A DNA stretch of 64,000 nt. Origin: Cordia subcordata (taxonomy: Eukaryota > Streptophyta > Magnoliopsida > Boraginales > Cordiaceae). Both the position numbers and the translations under genes were made by a program. Of this stretch, positions 36,461 to 47,255 are shown in pieces (within the stretch, counting starts at the first letter, position 1; every line of letters begins with the position of its first letter). The notes under the pieces are model-generated. The model had not been told where the DNA came from and did no database searches. It saw nothing but the letters and a program-made list of their open reading frames with translations. The stretch covers positions 788,501-852,500 of the forward strand of contig JAPTOF010000028.1 of NCBI GenBank assembly GCA_028554755.1. Reading direction: 5' to 3'.

Positions 36461-36834
36461 GGCTAACAATACAGGATCAGCCTACGCCACCCACCTTGTA
36501 GGGAGAATCTGGACAAGGCCTCCACAAACTTGGGTTAATCGACCAGTCTAGGATCACTCCTGACCACGATCTCCTCATACCTGATAACCAGTCGTCCATT
36601 CAGCTTACAAGCCACGTGTCCCTTGCCCCAAACTATAAATAAAACCCCTCTGCATTCAAATGAGATAACTTTAGACACTTTATTTCATCCTTAAAGTTAC
36701 CCAAAGAGGAAAATACTGACTTAGACATCAAAGGCTCTTCAGTCAATACCACATTGGTGCCTAGCTTCTTTGTTTTGTAGGTCAAGCACACCGAAAAAGG
36801 ACATAAGGAAATTATCCGATTCTTTGCAGGATCA
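36461..36834 (+). repeat. Element H: probable 3' LTR (about 374 bp)
   Basis: A purine run 'aaatggggg' (36452-36460) precedes it. It ends 'tttgcaggatca', and contains a G-box CACGTG (36613-36618) 15 bp before a TATA box TATAAATA (36634-36641). A GTCGAC-like 'aatcgaccagtctagg' lies near 36538. The short length fits Tat-type LTRs. The 5' copy is outside the window, so the borders rest on sequence features only. Confidence 0.5.
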
Positions 36835-37956
36835 CCAATTTATGTTCTAAAATAATTTCTGAGAATAGTAATAAATCCTTTAAGAATGTTGGAAAATTGC
36901 AATAAAATATAAATTTGAAATTTCAAAAACAAATTGTAATCTAAGTAGAGACATTATTTAATTGGTACGAAAATTATAGTGATACAAAAACAATATAAAT
37001 CAAGAAATTAGATATTGTAGCCTAGGCTCCATTTGATCAATGTCCTTATAGGATTTATGCCTCTTAAAAAGATGCTAAACGCTCAGGCATACCCCTCCTA
37101 AGATACAACAGCTATACCTCTTTTGATGTCAATAGAACTCTTATGTAAGAACCTCCGAAATTGTGGTGGTTTTGTGACCAGTGATGTAGCCTAGTTGTTA
37201 TAAGTATGCAGAATGCTATGTGTGCTAAGTAAGTTTTGAAATTCTCTGTTTTTAGAGCTCCAATGGAAATGCTATTTATAAAATGCAGTGGCTAGCAGCA
37301 TTCAAATAGCAAGTTAGGTCATAGCCGAGCCTTCAATGTATTTGGATTACGATCTCTCCATTTGCTGACTATTGGAAAGAGAATTTTGCCTAAAAAGATT
37401 AACAAGACCAAAAATCAGCATCTACACCCGCCGCTTCCCCGGGCTGGGCACGCATGCGTGTAGTGATCTTCAGGCGTCGCCCATAGTGTAGAGTCTTTCC
37501 CCTTGGCCACATGTTGGCATCATCCAATAAGGCTCCTATATATAAATGATGAAAAGTCTTATAAACTTTCCATGTCAAAACACCACAAATGGGAACACTT
37601 TAACAAGAAAAGCTAATCAAAGCAGTAACTTTTATTGCTAATTTCTCCTTCACCACAAGCTTGTTTTTTACATGTAAATATACATGCTATTTTACTCAAA
37701 ATGAGGAATAAATGGTACCAAGATCTGATCCATTTGATAAGAGAAACATGATACAAAATTTGGGTCAAAGTGGCTTTGACTGTAATACCAAACCCACATA
37801 AACAAACATAACATAAATAATACAATGGTTAGATCAAATTGTTACCAAAAGTTTTAGTTTTAAGCAACAGAAGAAAACTTGTTATATATAACATATATAT
37901 GAGGCACTGTATATCATACACCCAAACCTATATACATCAACATAGCATGGTGCACT
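36835..37956. other. Unassigned DNA between H and G
   Basis: No supported gene. There is a short GC-rich island (about 37425-37510) and 'tcctatatataaatgatg' just after it, which could be a TATA region of an old LTR. I could not identify the element. It ends in gcact (37952-37956), the left target duplication of G. Confidence 0.4.
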
Positions 37957-39877
37957 TGATGTATTGTGTTTTTGTGTGTGTTTTCATTGTAATTTACCTA
38001 TGTTTAAGAAGTACTAAGTGCTCAAATTAGTGTAGTACTTTTTATAAGAATAGGCTTAAGTGTAAACAAATGTAGATATTGAGTTTAAGAGACAAATTGC
38101 CACATTAATTGCTTGTTTTCAATGATTTAGGTGAACTTTGGGTTAAGATCAAGATTGGCCGATGATAGATGATAAAGATGGGAGATGTACAAGCCAAAAA
38201 GAAAAAATCAGAGGCTGGAAAGACAAAGAATGGAGGAAAGAAGTCAGCCAGATGACCAAGAAGAAGGAGCCGGTCGACCGGCCATTCCAGAGAGGTGCCA
38301 AAAATAGCCGGACGACCACCCCTCCAAAGCCGATCCACCGGCTAGGTCGACCGGCCAATCTAGAGAGCATCACCAAAAAGCCGGCCAAGCTAAGAGAAAC
38401 TACTGATCAACCGGCTAGGTTGACCGGCAGTTTGTGAAAAACCGATATAAAAGCCCGATTTTCAGACTAAAATGGGGAGATCTTTTGGAGAGCTTTTTGA
38501 TAACTTTAAGGAGGATCTTCACACACCCATCACCCACACACACACAAACACTTAACCTTAGTCTTCACCTACAACACACACACACACTCGCACACATTTC
38601 ATCACTTTAGAGCAAGAGAATTTAGAGGGTTTCAACAGTTGGATTCAAGTTTGCTCAAGAGCTTTGTACAAGATTAGCTAGGATGAAAAGAAAACTTCAT
38701 AAACTCTCTTTCATTCTATTTCTTATTATGATTGAGTAGATTTGTGCAGGGTGTTTTAACTTATGTAATGGGTTAGCTATATACTCTTATGATATCGAAT
38801 TAAATGGTTGATTATATATACATGTATGATTTTCTTGTTCAAATGGTTATTTTCTCATTCATGTCTAAGTGTTTGATTAAATGCCTAAATGAGTAACATG
38901 TGTATAAATTGGAGTCTATTTATTACTAAACACATCTAATCCATGCTATAATCATGTATATGTGTCTATATGTGGATGATATGAAGTGGGTAATGCTTAT
39001 ATTCATGTCTATGTGCATATTTGCATGCCTAGTAATGAACATGACTTCAATAACGCATACATCTCGGTTGTTAATTGCTTCTAATGGTGTAATCTAAGCA
39101 TGACGATGTTTGGTAGTCGAATAGGTCCCTTTATTCGTGAACACCTTGGCTTAGAACATGTATGAATGTGATAATAGGTTAAATCCCGCTGTTGTGACCT
39201 TAGAATGACGAAGCATAATTTAAGGCTAGCCTAGGCCGAGTCTTCTTTGACTTTAAATCCAATCAATAGGTTTCAAGATAGGTTTAGTCAACCTTAGCGA
39301 CACTAGGTCTTGGCTTTAAATCCAACCAATGATTTAGGTACTAGGGTAGGCTCATTCTAAGTCACCTAGGAAGCTAGTTAGTCACTCTTAAGGCCCTAGG
39401 TCATAAGGACCACGCCGTAGCTCTAGGAGGCGCCGCCTAGGGACGGACCCGCACTGAGTCCTAGAGGGAAATTAAGACACTAATTTAGCAACCTAGTTAA
39501 GAGCAATCACTGAAGTAAGCCATCATTCTTTAATCCCATAACAGTTGAGTATAGAATCACCCATTAATAAGTTGAAGTCACCCTAATACCTTTCCATCTA
39601 TTAGTTCCTCTAGATTAGCTTATTCCCCACTTTTCCCAACTCCATATTTTAGTTTAATTCATTTTAGTTAGAGCTCCCGACCATTCAAAAATCTAAAATC
39701 CCAAAAAAAAAAGATAGTTTAGATTTCTTATTTTTTAGGCACATTCTAGAACACACACGTAGAATCCATCTCACATCATAGCCTCCCTGTGGTTCGACAC
39801 CCATTCTCGCACACACTATACTGCATCTATCTGTGTGCTTGCGGGTCTTTAGAGCTTGCATTCAAAGACGTACATCA
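37957..39877 (+). repeat. Element G: 5' LTR (family 2)
   Basis: TGATGTATTGTG…TACATCA, 1921 bp, with short inverted ends TGATGT/ACATCA. U3 holds the perfect palindrome GCCGGTCGACCGGC (38269-38282), GGTCGACC (38345-38352) and a 'gatcaaccggctaggttgaccgg' variant (about 38405). A TATA box TATAAAA lies at 38446-38452. A (CA)n stretch follows at 38540-38590. Confidence 0.93.
38446..38452 (+). promoter_or_regulatory. Element G: LTR TATA box
   Basis: TATAAAA inside 'accgatataaaagcccg'. The same context is kept in the 3' LTR (47745-47751) and, changed, in solo LTR F (16796). It is the likely start region of the element transcript, about 25 bp upstream of R. Confidence 0.65.
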
Positions 39878-39884
39878 AGCTTTT

Positions 39885-39902
39885 TAGCGCCGTTGCTGGG
39901 GA
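39885..39902 (+). promoter_or_regulatory. Element G: primer-binding site, tRNA-Asp
   Basis: TAGCGCCGTTGCTGGGGA matches 16 of 18 bases of the complement of the tRNA-Asp 3' end; both differences are transitions. It sits seven bases after the LTR end. Confidence 0.85.
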
Positions 39903-40159
39903 GGCACGGTGATTTGCATTTTTTGCTTGTGTGTTTTGGTAGTTGCTTTATTTGTTTTTCTTGCTTTTCCTTTATAGTTTGTTTAGTTTTTTCTTATCTT
40001 GTTTATTGTTCATATTATCTTGCTTTAGTTTTTGTTTATCTATTTCAACTTTTGTCTTTGTTTTTAGTAGACTTTCTAGGAATATGGTTTATTTGCTGTA
40101 GTTTTAGGAATATTGAAGTTTTCGGGGGTTAAAGTGGCCGGAGTTAGAATAGTTTGTGC

Positions 40160-41278
40160 ATGCTTGGTAGGAGATCCCTTAGAAATCCCCTAGTTCCTCT
40201 TAATCCCGAACCCGATTGAATTACAAGACATTTTAGGAATTTAGGAGATCTTCTTGAGGAGATGGCCGATCCCAATCATCCTTCTAATCCCCCCAATCCC
40301 CCAATGAATCCCATTCCACCTTATGAACACCTTGGGCATCAAGCCCAAGATCATTTTAGGTGAGAACCCTATAGATCGAATCCACCCATAGATAAGGAAC
40401 CCACTCTTAGGCAATTCTTTCTCCCCGAAGCCTTTGAGCCTTATTTGGCTATCCAAATTCTGGGTTTGGGGGAGACGAACTTCAAGATTAAGCCTAATAT
40501 GTTGGCTATGCTTCATTCCTTCTACAAGAGAAGCAATGAGAGTCCTCTAGATCATATCACTGATTTTATTGAGATGAGTTCCACTCTTCATGTCCTCAAT
40601 GTCTCCCAAAAGGTCATACGTCTAAAATTGTTTCCTTTCTCTCTTAAGGATAAGGCTAGGACTTGGTTGCATTCCTTACCAAATGGTTGCATTACTACAT
40701 GGGCTGAGCTTCAATCTAAGTTCTTCCAAAAATTTTATCCCTTGGCCAAGACGGCCGACCCTAGGACCGCTATTATGACTTTCTCCCAACATGATCTAGA
40801 ATCCTTTCATGAGGCTTGGGAGAGGTTCAAGGATCTTCTTAGACAATGTCCACACCACGGGTACGGCAATCATGACCTAATGCAATACTTCTTTCGAGGT
40901 TTAAATTAACAAAATAGGATGATGGTCAATGCCGCCTCCGGTAGTGGCTTCTATCTTTTGAGACTGACCGAGGCATGGGAGAAAATAGAAATGATGGCTA
41001 AAAATTCTTCTCAAAATTTTTCCATGGAAAGGTCTAGTCGGGAAGGCAACAAGAGAAGTTGTAGTGAGGTTGGAGTTTCTTTAGATTTACCCGCTAAGGT
41101 TGAGGCTTTGATGAATAAGCTAAATCAATTCATTTCTTTGTCCATTTCATCCCAAGGTCATAGGACTAGTTCTATAGGTTCTTTCTCCACCCCTTTAGTT
41201 ATTGAATTTTGTGCTTTGTGTTCCGAGTCATCTCATGAGACAGCTTGCCCTCTAGCATCTCAATTTCTGAATTCATGA
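40160..41278 (+). pseudogene. Element G: gag
   Basis: The frame starts MLGRRSLRNPLVPLNPEPD and has stops at about 40217, 40361 and 40908. The core is intact: FKIKPNMLAMLHSF, DHITDFIEMSSTLHVLNVSQ, RLKLFPFSLKDKARTWLHSL, TTWAELQSKFFQKFYP and WERFKDLLRQCPHHGY, the retrotransposon gag helical domain. After QYFFRGLN the protein continues through MVNAASGSGFYLL to a Cys/His group (CALCSESSHETACP, near 41212-41253), which fits a C-X2-C-X4-H-X4-C knuckle. A frameshift near 41270 moves reading into the pol frame. It would form the particle shell. Confidence 0.88.
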
Positions 41279-41279
41279 A

Positions 41280-42265
41280 AGAGTAAGTGCGTGCTACTCA
41301 AGATTATTCTCATTAGTACAACCCATACTCGAACACATACAATCGGAGTTGGAAGGACAACCTGAAATTTTCTTAGAGACAAGGCCAGCATGAGTCTAGT
41401 TCACATCCTCAGGTTCCACCTCAGCAGTGACCTCATCCTCAATATCCCCCAGGTTTCTATCATGTTAATCAGCCTCGTCTCACTAGTACTTCTCAACCTC
41501 AGGCTTTGCCTGCTCCTTCTAGTAACGAACCTCTTAGTAATGACATGATGAAGATAATGCAATTCATTCAAAACCAACAATAGGAATTAGCAGAAAATAG
41601 GCAGCAAATGGCTAGGTTTGAGGCACAGTTACGACAGATTGCTAGTTAGTTGAGCGCTAGAGACCCCGAGAAATTGCCTTCTCAGTCGGAGATGAACCCT
41701 AGAGTCCAGTCTTGTTCCACCATCGATACCACTTATCCCCCTCAGGCCCAGGCTAAGGCCGTTACCACTCTTAGGAGCAGTCAGATAGAGGATAATAAGG
41801 TAGGAGTTGACTTTGCAGTGCCTGCACCTAGTGGTCCTCCCTAGTCTAGAGCACCACATTGTAGCCCTGTTGAGGGAAATTCTAGAGAAGGTCCTGTTGA
41901 GAGAGATGAGCCCATTAGAGACCATGGATAGAGTAGCACTTCCCGCCCATATAGGGAGGGAAAGGAGCCTATTGATGATTCCCATGTGTCTAAAGGTGTT
42001 GAGCCTAGAGTTCCCTTTCCATCCGCCTTAGAAAGATCTACACCTAGTGAGGATTCTAGGTTCTTCAAGGTTTTAGAGCATCTTAAGGATCTTAAGGTTA
42101 ATTTTCCTTTGATAGATGCGATCCTTTCCATCCCCTCTTATTCTAAGTTCTTTAAGGATCTTTGTACAAGGAAACGTAGGTCATCGAACATTCTTAAGAA
42201 GGTAAGGCTTACGGAGAAGGTGAGTAGTATTTGTACATCGGGCCTTCCGCCCAAGATGAGTGACC
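41280..42265 (+). pseudogene. Element G: gag-pol linker
   Basis: Gln- and Pro-rich linker in a different frame from gag. It includes MQFIQNQQ, FEAQLRQIAS, LSARDPEKLPSQSEMNPR and KAVTTLRS, a block that precedes protease in Tat/Athila elements. Stops at several Gln and Trp codons and frame changes at about 41850-41990 break it. The segment leading to protease (42031-42265) is open: RFFKVLEHLKDLKVNFPLID and KFFKDLCTRKRR. Confidence 0.75.
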
Positions 42266-42700
42266 TTAGAGCCTTCACTATTCCTTGTAGGATCCGTGAG
42301 ACCCAGATTGATCATGCCTTGTTAGATTTAGGATCTAGTGTGAATCTCATTCCCTACTCCATCTATCAGAAGCTAGGTCTAGGTGAGTTGTCTCCTACAC
42401 ATGTTACTCTTTAGCTAGCTGATAGGTCCGAGCGTAGACCTAGGGGTGTGATAGAGGACGTTATGATCCAGGTAGGTGAGTTTGTGCACCCTGTTGACTT
42501 CATAGTGTTAGATATGGATTCGGGACATGACTCTAGACATTCTACACCCATTCTTCTAGGTCACCCCTTCCTTGCCACCGCAGATGCCATTATCCATTGT
42601 AGGTCAGGGTTATTGGAGATGAAATTTGGGAATTTGAGATCCACTATGAAGGTTGCCGAGGCAGTGAATAGGGCTAGTATAGGAAGAGAGGATGGAAAAG
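42266..42700 (+). pseudogene. Element G: aspartic protease
   Basis: The retropepsin-like domain has AFTIPCRIRETQIDHALLDL then GSSVNLIP, where the family active site is DLGAS-type (D-[LIV]-G-[AS]-S). It continues VDFIVLDM and ILLGHPFLATADAI, the second conserved strand and turn. One stop (TAG at 42413, at a Gln position) interrupts it. It would cut the gag-pol polyprotein. Confidence 0.85.
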
Positions 42701-44555
42701 AGTGCTTTAGGGTAGATGTGATTGATTCTTGTGTTGAGGGTCTTATAGAGAAGACTATGACCGATGGAGAAGAATTGAGGAAATTTGAGGAATTGATGTC
42801 TAGTTTTGATTTGGAGACCTTAGAGTGGAAATGTGTAGCTTCTACTTCCTTGATTAAGAGCCATTTGACAAATAAGTCACTTGAGGTTAATCTTTCTAGT
42901 CTCATTTCTAGTGATGTCCCCGTTGATGATGTTGAGGTTAAGTCCCCCTTGGTTGAGCCTAGCCCTTCTTTAGAGCTCAAACCCCTTCCCGATCATTTGA
43001 AGTATGCATTCCTAGGCCCTAGTGAGACCCTTCCGGTCATCATAGCTTCTGATCTTTCTAGTGAGCATGAGGAGCGTCTCTTAGAGGTTCTTAGGAAACA
43101 TAGGAAGGCTATAGGGTGGAAAATTAATGATTTGAGAGGTATTGACCCTTCAATTTGTATGTATCGTATTCACCTTGAGGATGGAGCCATTCTTTCTAGG
43201 GAGATGCAAAGAAGGCTAAACCTACACATGAGTGAAGTAGTTAAGAAAAAGATCATTTAGCTTTTAGATGCAGGCATTATTTATCTGATCTCCGATAGTA
43301 AGTGGGTTAGCCCAATCCAAGTTATCCCTAAGAAGTCCGGGATCACGGTTGTTGAGAATGAGAGAGGAGAGCTTATCCCTACATGTACTCCCACGAGGTG
43401 GAGAGTTTGTATTGATTATAGGAAGCTCAACTCCAAAACTAGGAAGGATCATTTCCCATTGCCTTTTCTAGACCAGATCTTAGATAGAGTAGCTGGGCAT
43501 AGCTACTATTGTTTTCTAGATGGCTATTCTGGTTATAATTAGATCCCCGTATTTCCCGAGGACTAGGAGAATACCACATTTACTTGTCCCTATGGCACTT
43601 TTACCTATAGGAGAATGCCCTTTGGTCTTTGTAATGCCCCAGCGACTTTTCAGAGATGTATGATGGCCATTTTTAGTGACATGATTGAAAGGCATTTAGA
43701 GATTTTCATGGATGATTTTTCAGTCTTTGGAGATAGCTTTGATGAGTGCTTAAGTCATCTCTCTTTAGTCTTAGACCAATGTGTGAAGAAGAATCTAGTG
43801 TTGAGTTAGGAGAAATCCCACTTCATGGTGCAATGAGGGATAGTGTTAGGTCATGTTGTCTCATCTAGTGGAATTCAAGTTGACCCGGCTAAGGTAGAAT
43901 CGATTGAAAAGTTACCTATCCCTAAGTGTGTCAAGGATGTTAGATCTTTTCTAGGGCATGCAGGATTTTACCGTAGATTCATTAAGGATTTTAGTCACAT
44001 TGCACGTCCCTTGTCTAAGCTCCTAACACAAGATGTCCCTTTTGACTTTGATGATGAACATGTTAGAGCTTTCAATAGGCTTAAATCCTTATTGTCTATA
44101 TTCCTAATTATCCAGCCACCTAACTATAGTCTTCCATTTGAGGTTATGTGTGATGCATTCGATTATGCAATAGGAGCTATTTTAGGTCAAAGGAAGGATA
44201 AGTTGCCTCATGTTGTGTACTATGCTAGCAAGACTCTTGATGAAGCCTAAAAGAACTATACCAGCACGGAAAAAGGGCTTCTAGCAATAGTCTTTTCTCT
44301 TGACAAGTTTAGGTCCAAAGTGATTGTCTTTACCCATCATGCGGCATTGAAGTATTTGTTGTCTAAGAAAGAATCTAAGCCCTACTTGATTAGGTGGTTG
44401 CTCCTCCTTCAAGAGTTTGACATTGAAATCCGGGACAAGAAGGGTAGAGAAAATTTAGTTGCGGATCATCTTTCCCATCTTGTTAGTGAGTCTTCTAGTG
44501 ATCCCTCCCCTTTTTGTGATTCATTTCCCGATGAGCAAATTGTTTGCCGCTCTCA
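42700..44555 (+). pseudogene. Element G: reverse transcriptase and RNase H
   Basis: After a variable connector, RT begins near 43129 (GIDPSICMYRIHLEDGA). The palm motifs are present: WRVCIDYRKLNSKT (43400), FLDGYSGYN (43516), FTCPYGTFTYRRMPFGLCNA (43580-43630) and FMDDFSVFG (43705-43730), with both catalytic Asp kept. Then VLGHVVSSSGIQVDP and SFLGHAGFYRRFIKDFSHIA. RNase H follows: [47 protein letters not shown] and [11 protein letters not shown]. Stops occur at 43258, 43541, 43565, 43808, 43834 and 44248, nearly all Gln/Trp/Arg codons one transition from a stop. It would copy element RNA into DNA. Confidence 0.9.
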
Positions 44556-45857
44556 TTACACACCTTGGTTTGCTCACATAATTAACTATCTTGCCACAAG
44601 GCGATTTCCCTCCCATTGGGAGAAGAGAGAAAAAGATAGGTTCCTAGCACAAGTTAGGCATTTCCTTTGGGAAGATCCCTATCTCTTCAAAGTGTGTGCG
44701 GATCAAATGATTCATCGGTGTGTGCCTGAGGACGAGTTTGAGAATGTTTTAAGTATGTGTCATGATGAGGGGTGTGGGGGTCATTTTAGTGGGAAGAAGA
44801 CCGCTACGAAGGTCTTGCAATGTGGATTATTTTGGCCCGCTCTCTTTAGGGATACCCAAGAGTATTGTAAGAAGTGTTTTAGATGTCAACAATCCGGGTC
44901 CATCTATAGGAGAAACATGATGCCTTTATCCCCTATTCTTCCTTGTGAGTTGTTTGATGTTTGGGGTATAGATTTCATGGGTCCATTTCCACTTTCCTTT
45001 GGGTACCAATACATTTTAGTGACCATTGATTATGTGTCCAAATGGGTTAAAGCAATTCCCACATGTACTAATGACTATAAGGTAGTGGTTAAGTTCATTA
45101 AGGAGAACATTTTCTCTAGATTTGGAGTCCCTAGGGTCTTGATTAGTGATGGGGTTTGCATTTTCGCCATAGGACTTTAGAGGCCTTGTTGAGGAGATAT
45201 TTGGTCACCCATAAGGTAGCCACTCCTTATCACCTGCAAACTAGTGGACAAGTAGAGGTGTCCAATAGGGAAATCAAGCACATTTTAGAGAAAACGGTTA
45301 GGCCCAATAGGAGAGATTGGTCTATTAGGCTAAATGATACTTTATGGGCCTACCGTACCACCTTTAAGACTCCTATTGGTATGTCTCCGTATAGATTAGT
45401 TTATGGTAAAGCTTGTCACTTGCCGGTAGAACTAAAGCATAGAGCCTATTGAGCAATCAAAGTCCTAAATTTTGACTTGGCAAGAGCGTGTGAGAAAAGG
45501 AAGCTAGACCTAGCAGAATTGGAAGAGCTTAGATTTGAGGCGTATGAGAATGCTAAACTTTATAAGGATAGGATGAAGAGAATTCATGATAAACACGTCA
45601 TTAAGAAATCATTCTCTCCTTCCGATAAAGTTTGTTTGTTTAACTCACAATTGAAACTCTTTCCAAGTAAGCTTAAGACAAGATTGGATGGTCCATATAA
45701 GGTGATGGTTGCCTATCCTTCCGAAGCAATCAAGATTAAGGACTTGAAGGATGGCCGAGAGTTAACAGTGAATGGGCAACGCCTAAAGCACACAAATGAT
45801 CCGAGCATGGCTCGTGTGAAGGCTTTAATGCTTCAGGACCCTATCTATGGAAGTTGA
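44556..45857 (+). pseudogene. Element G: integrase
   Basis: The zinc domain has [20 protein letters not shown] and [12 protein letters not shown] (HHCC kept, 44750-44900). The core has [20 protein letters not shown] (first Asp), VPRVLISDG (second Asp), then a one-base frameshift near 45156-45170. It resumes in another frame with [32 protein letters not shown] (catalytic Glu), [20 protein letters not shown] and a C-terminal module (KRKLDLAELEELRFEAYENA, FNSQLKLFPSKLKTRLDGPY, ELTVNGQRLKH) to 45857. One stop lies near 45450. It would insert the cDNA into host DNA. The tail is the same type as in element A. Confidence 0.9.
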
Positions 45858-47255
45858 AGATGAGTTGGTGTTTGCCCAACTGACGGCATGGTGGTTAGCG
45901 CTATTAGGAGGCAATCTAGGTTCAATTTTGTAATTTGCATTTGTTTCACTTTCTTTCCTTTTATCTTCTTTCTTTTTCTTTCACTCACATCAAAGTGTTG
46001 AATCCTGATCCTTTGTCCCATAAGATACACCATTGCCTATTATTGCACATGCCAATGCAAGCATGCATAGGCAATGCTACTAATCTTGTTTTCTTTGTGA
46101 GTGTTTATGAATTGTGAGTCACAGGATTAGTAGTATGGTGATTTATCATTGGCATAGAAAGCTATGAAGAAAATGCAAAGTTGTATCTATCCTTTCTTCA
46201 CTTGTTCCCCATGTTTATACCATATCCCCACCACCCTTACTTGTTTTGTAATGACAATTTGCTTGTTTTTGTATTTTGATCTATTTGCTTGAGGACAAGC
46301 AAAGTTTAGGATTGGGGGTGTGGGAGTTTGGTTTTCTTGTTATATATCTTGCTTAGGGTAGATTGCATTATGCGCTTAAAAATGGTGAAAATTTTTCAAT
46401 TTTGATGCATGTAGAGCCATTTATTTCTTTGTTGATCATTGTGTTGGCTTTTGTGATTGACTCTATTGATTTATGAATATGAGATGCATTGTGGGGAAAT
46501 GAATAGAGTGGTTTGAAAACTAAGTTTTGGAGGGGATGCCCTTCAAAGTTGTGGGGAGTGAGAACCTTGAAAGAATAATCCTTGTAGCCACCCCATAGCT
46601 TGGTAGGAAAGAGTGTTGGAAAAGGATTGTTAATATGAGTGTCCCTTCCTTGATTGGTTCTTTTTTATGTGCCTAAGCCTTTCTTTTTCTTTTTCTTTTT
46701 TTCGTGAATACAATACAAAGCATGAAAAATCCACAAAAATTGAAAAAGGCACAAAGGTGCAAAAACATATTAAAAAAAAAGTAAAAAAAAGAGAGAAAAA
46801 GCCAAAGGCACAAAAAAGTTAGTGAATAAGTGCATAAGTGACACAATGTCAACTTAGCACAAGTTATCATCTTTGTAGATACATGAATAAGGCTTTTTAT
46901 AAGCCACTGTGTTTGTATATTCTCTCTTCTTGTCTTTGAGGCTTGGTGCATGTTGGGGAGGCCGTGTTAATTGAGGGAGCACGAAATATCAACATCCCAA
47001 GTGCGTGAGTTAGAATCCTAGGTTTGTGGTAGATTGGCTATTTGGGAAATTCCTACGAGGAACGAGACCCCTTATGAGTAGAGGGAGGATCCAAAGAGAT
47101 TTAGAGATCTCTCCACAATAGAAATGCCTTTTTCATGCTTCTTAGACTAACCTTGATAGCAAGTCAATCCTTTAGGCAATCCATTGTATCAGCTTTAGAA
47201 ATAAATTTAAGATTGGGCTTGCTTGAGGACAAGCAAGGAGAAGGTTTGGGGGTGT
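45858..47255 (+). other. Element G: 3' UTR with two polypurine-like motifs
   Basis: Non-coding. Collinear with A and C. It includes an internal motif cttgaggacaagcaaagttt (46288-46325), an A-rich tract (46720-46810), the inverted repeat TGACAcaaTGTCA (near 46842), the 'tatcaacatccc' block (46986) and the terminal polypurine tract ggagaaggtttgggggtgt (about 47238-47255). Confidence 0.8.

Noticed and set aside
39782..39812. 'gtggttcgacaccc' near the end of family 2 LTRs resembles a Pol III B box
   Set aside because: No A box at the right distance and no tRNA fold; the same place in related LTRs varies. It is more likely a conserved R/U5 block.
40241..40516. Minus-strand frame of 91 codons opposite G's gag
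   Set aside because: Shadow of the Pro-rich gag N-terminus.
45858..47255. Search for an env-like ORF in G's 3' UTR
   Set aside because: No open frame with membrane or signal features; only short A/T-rich stretches.
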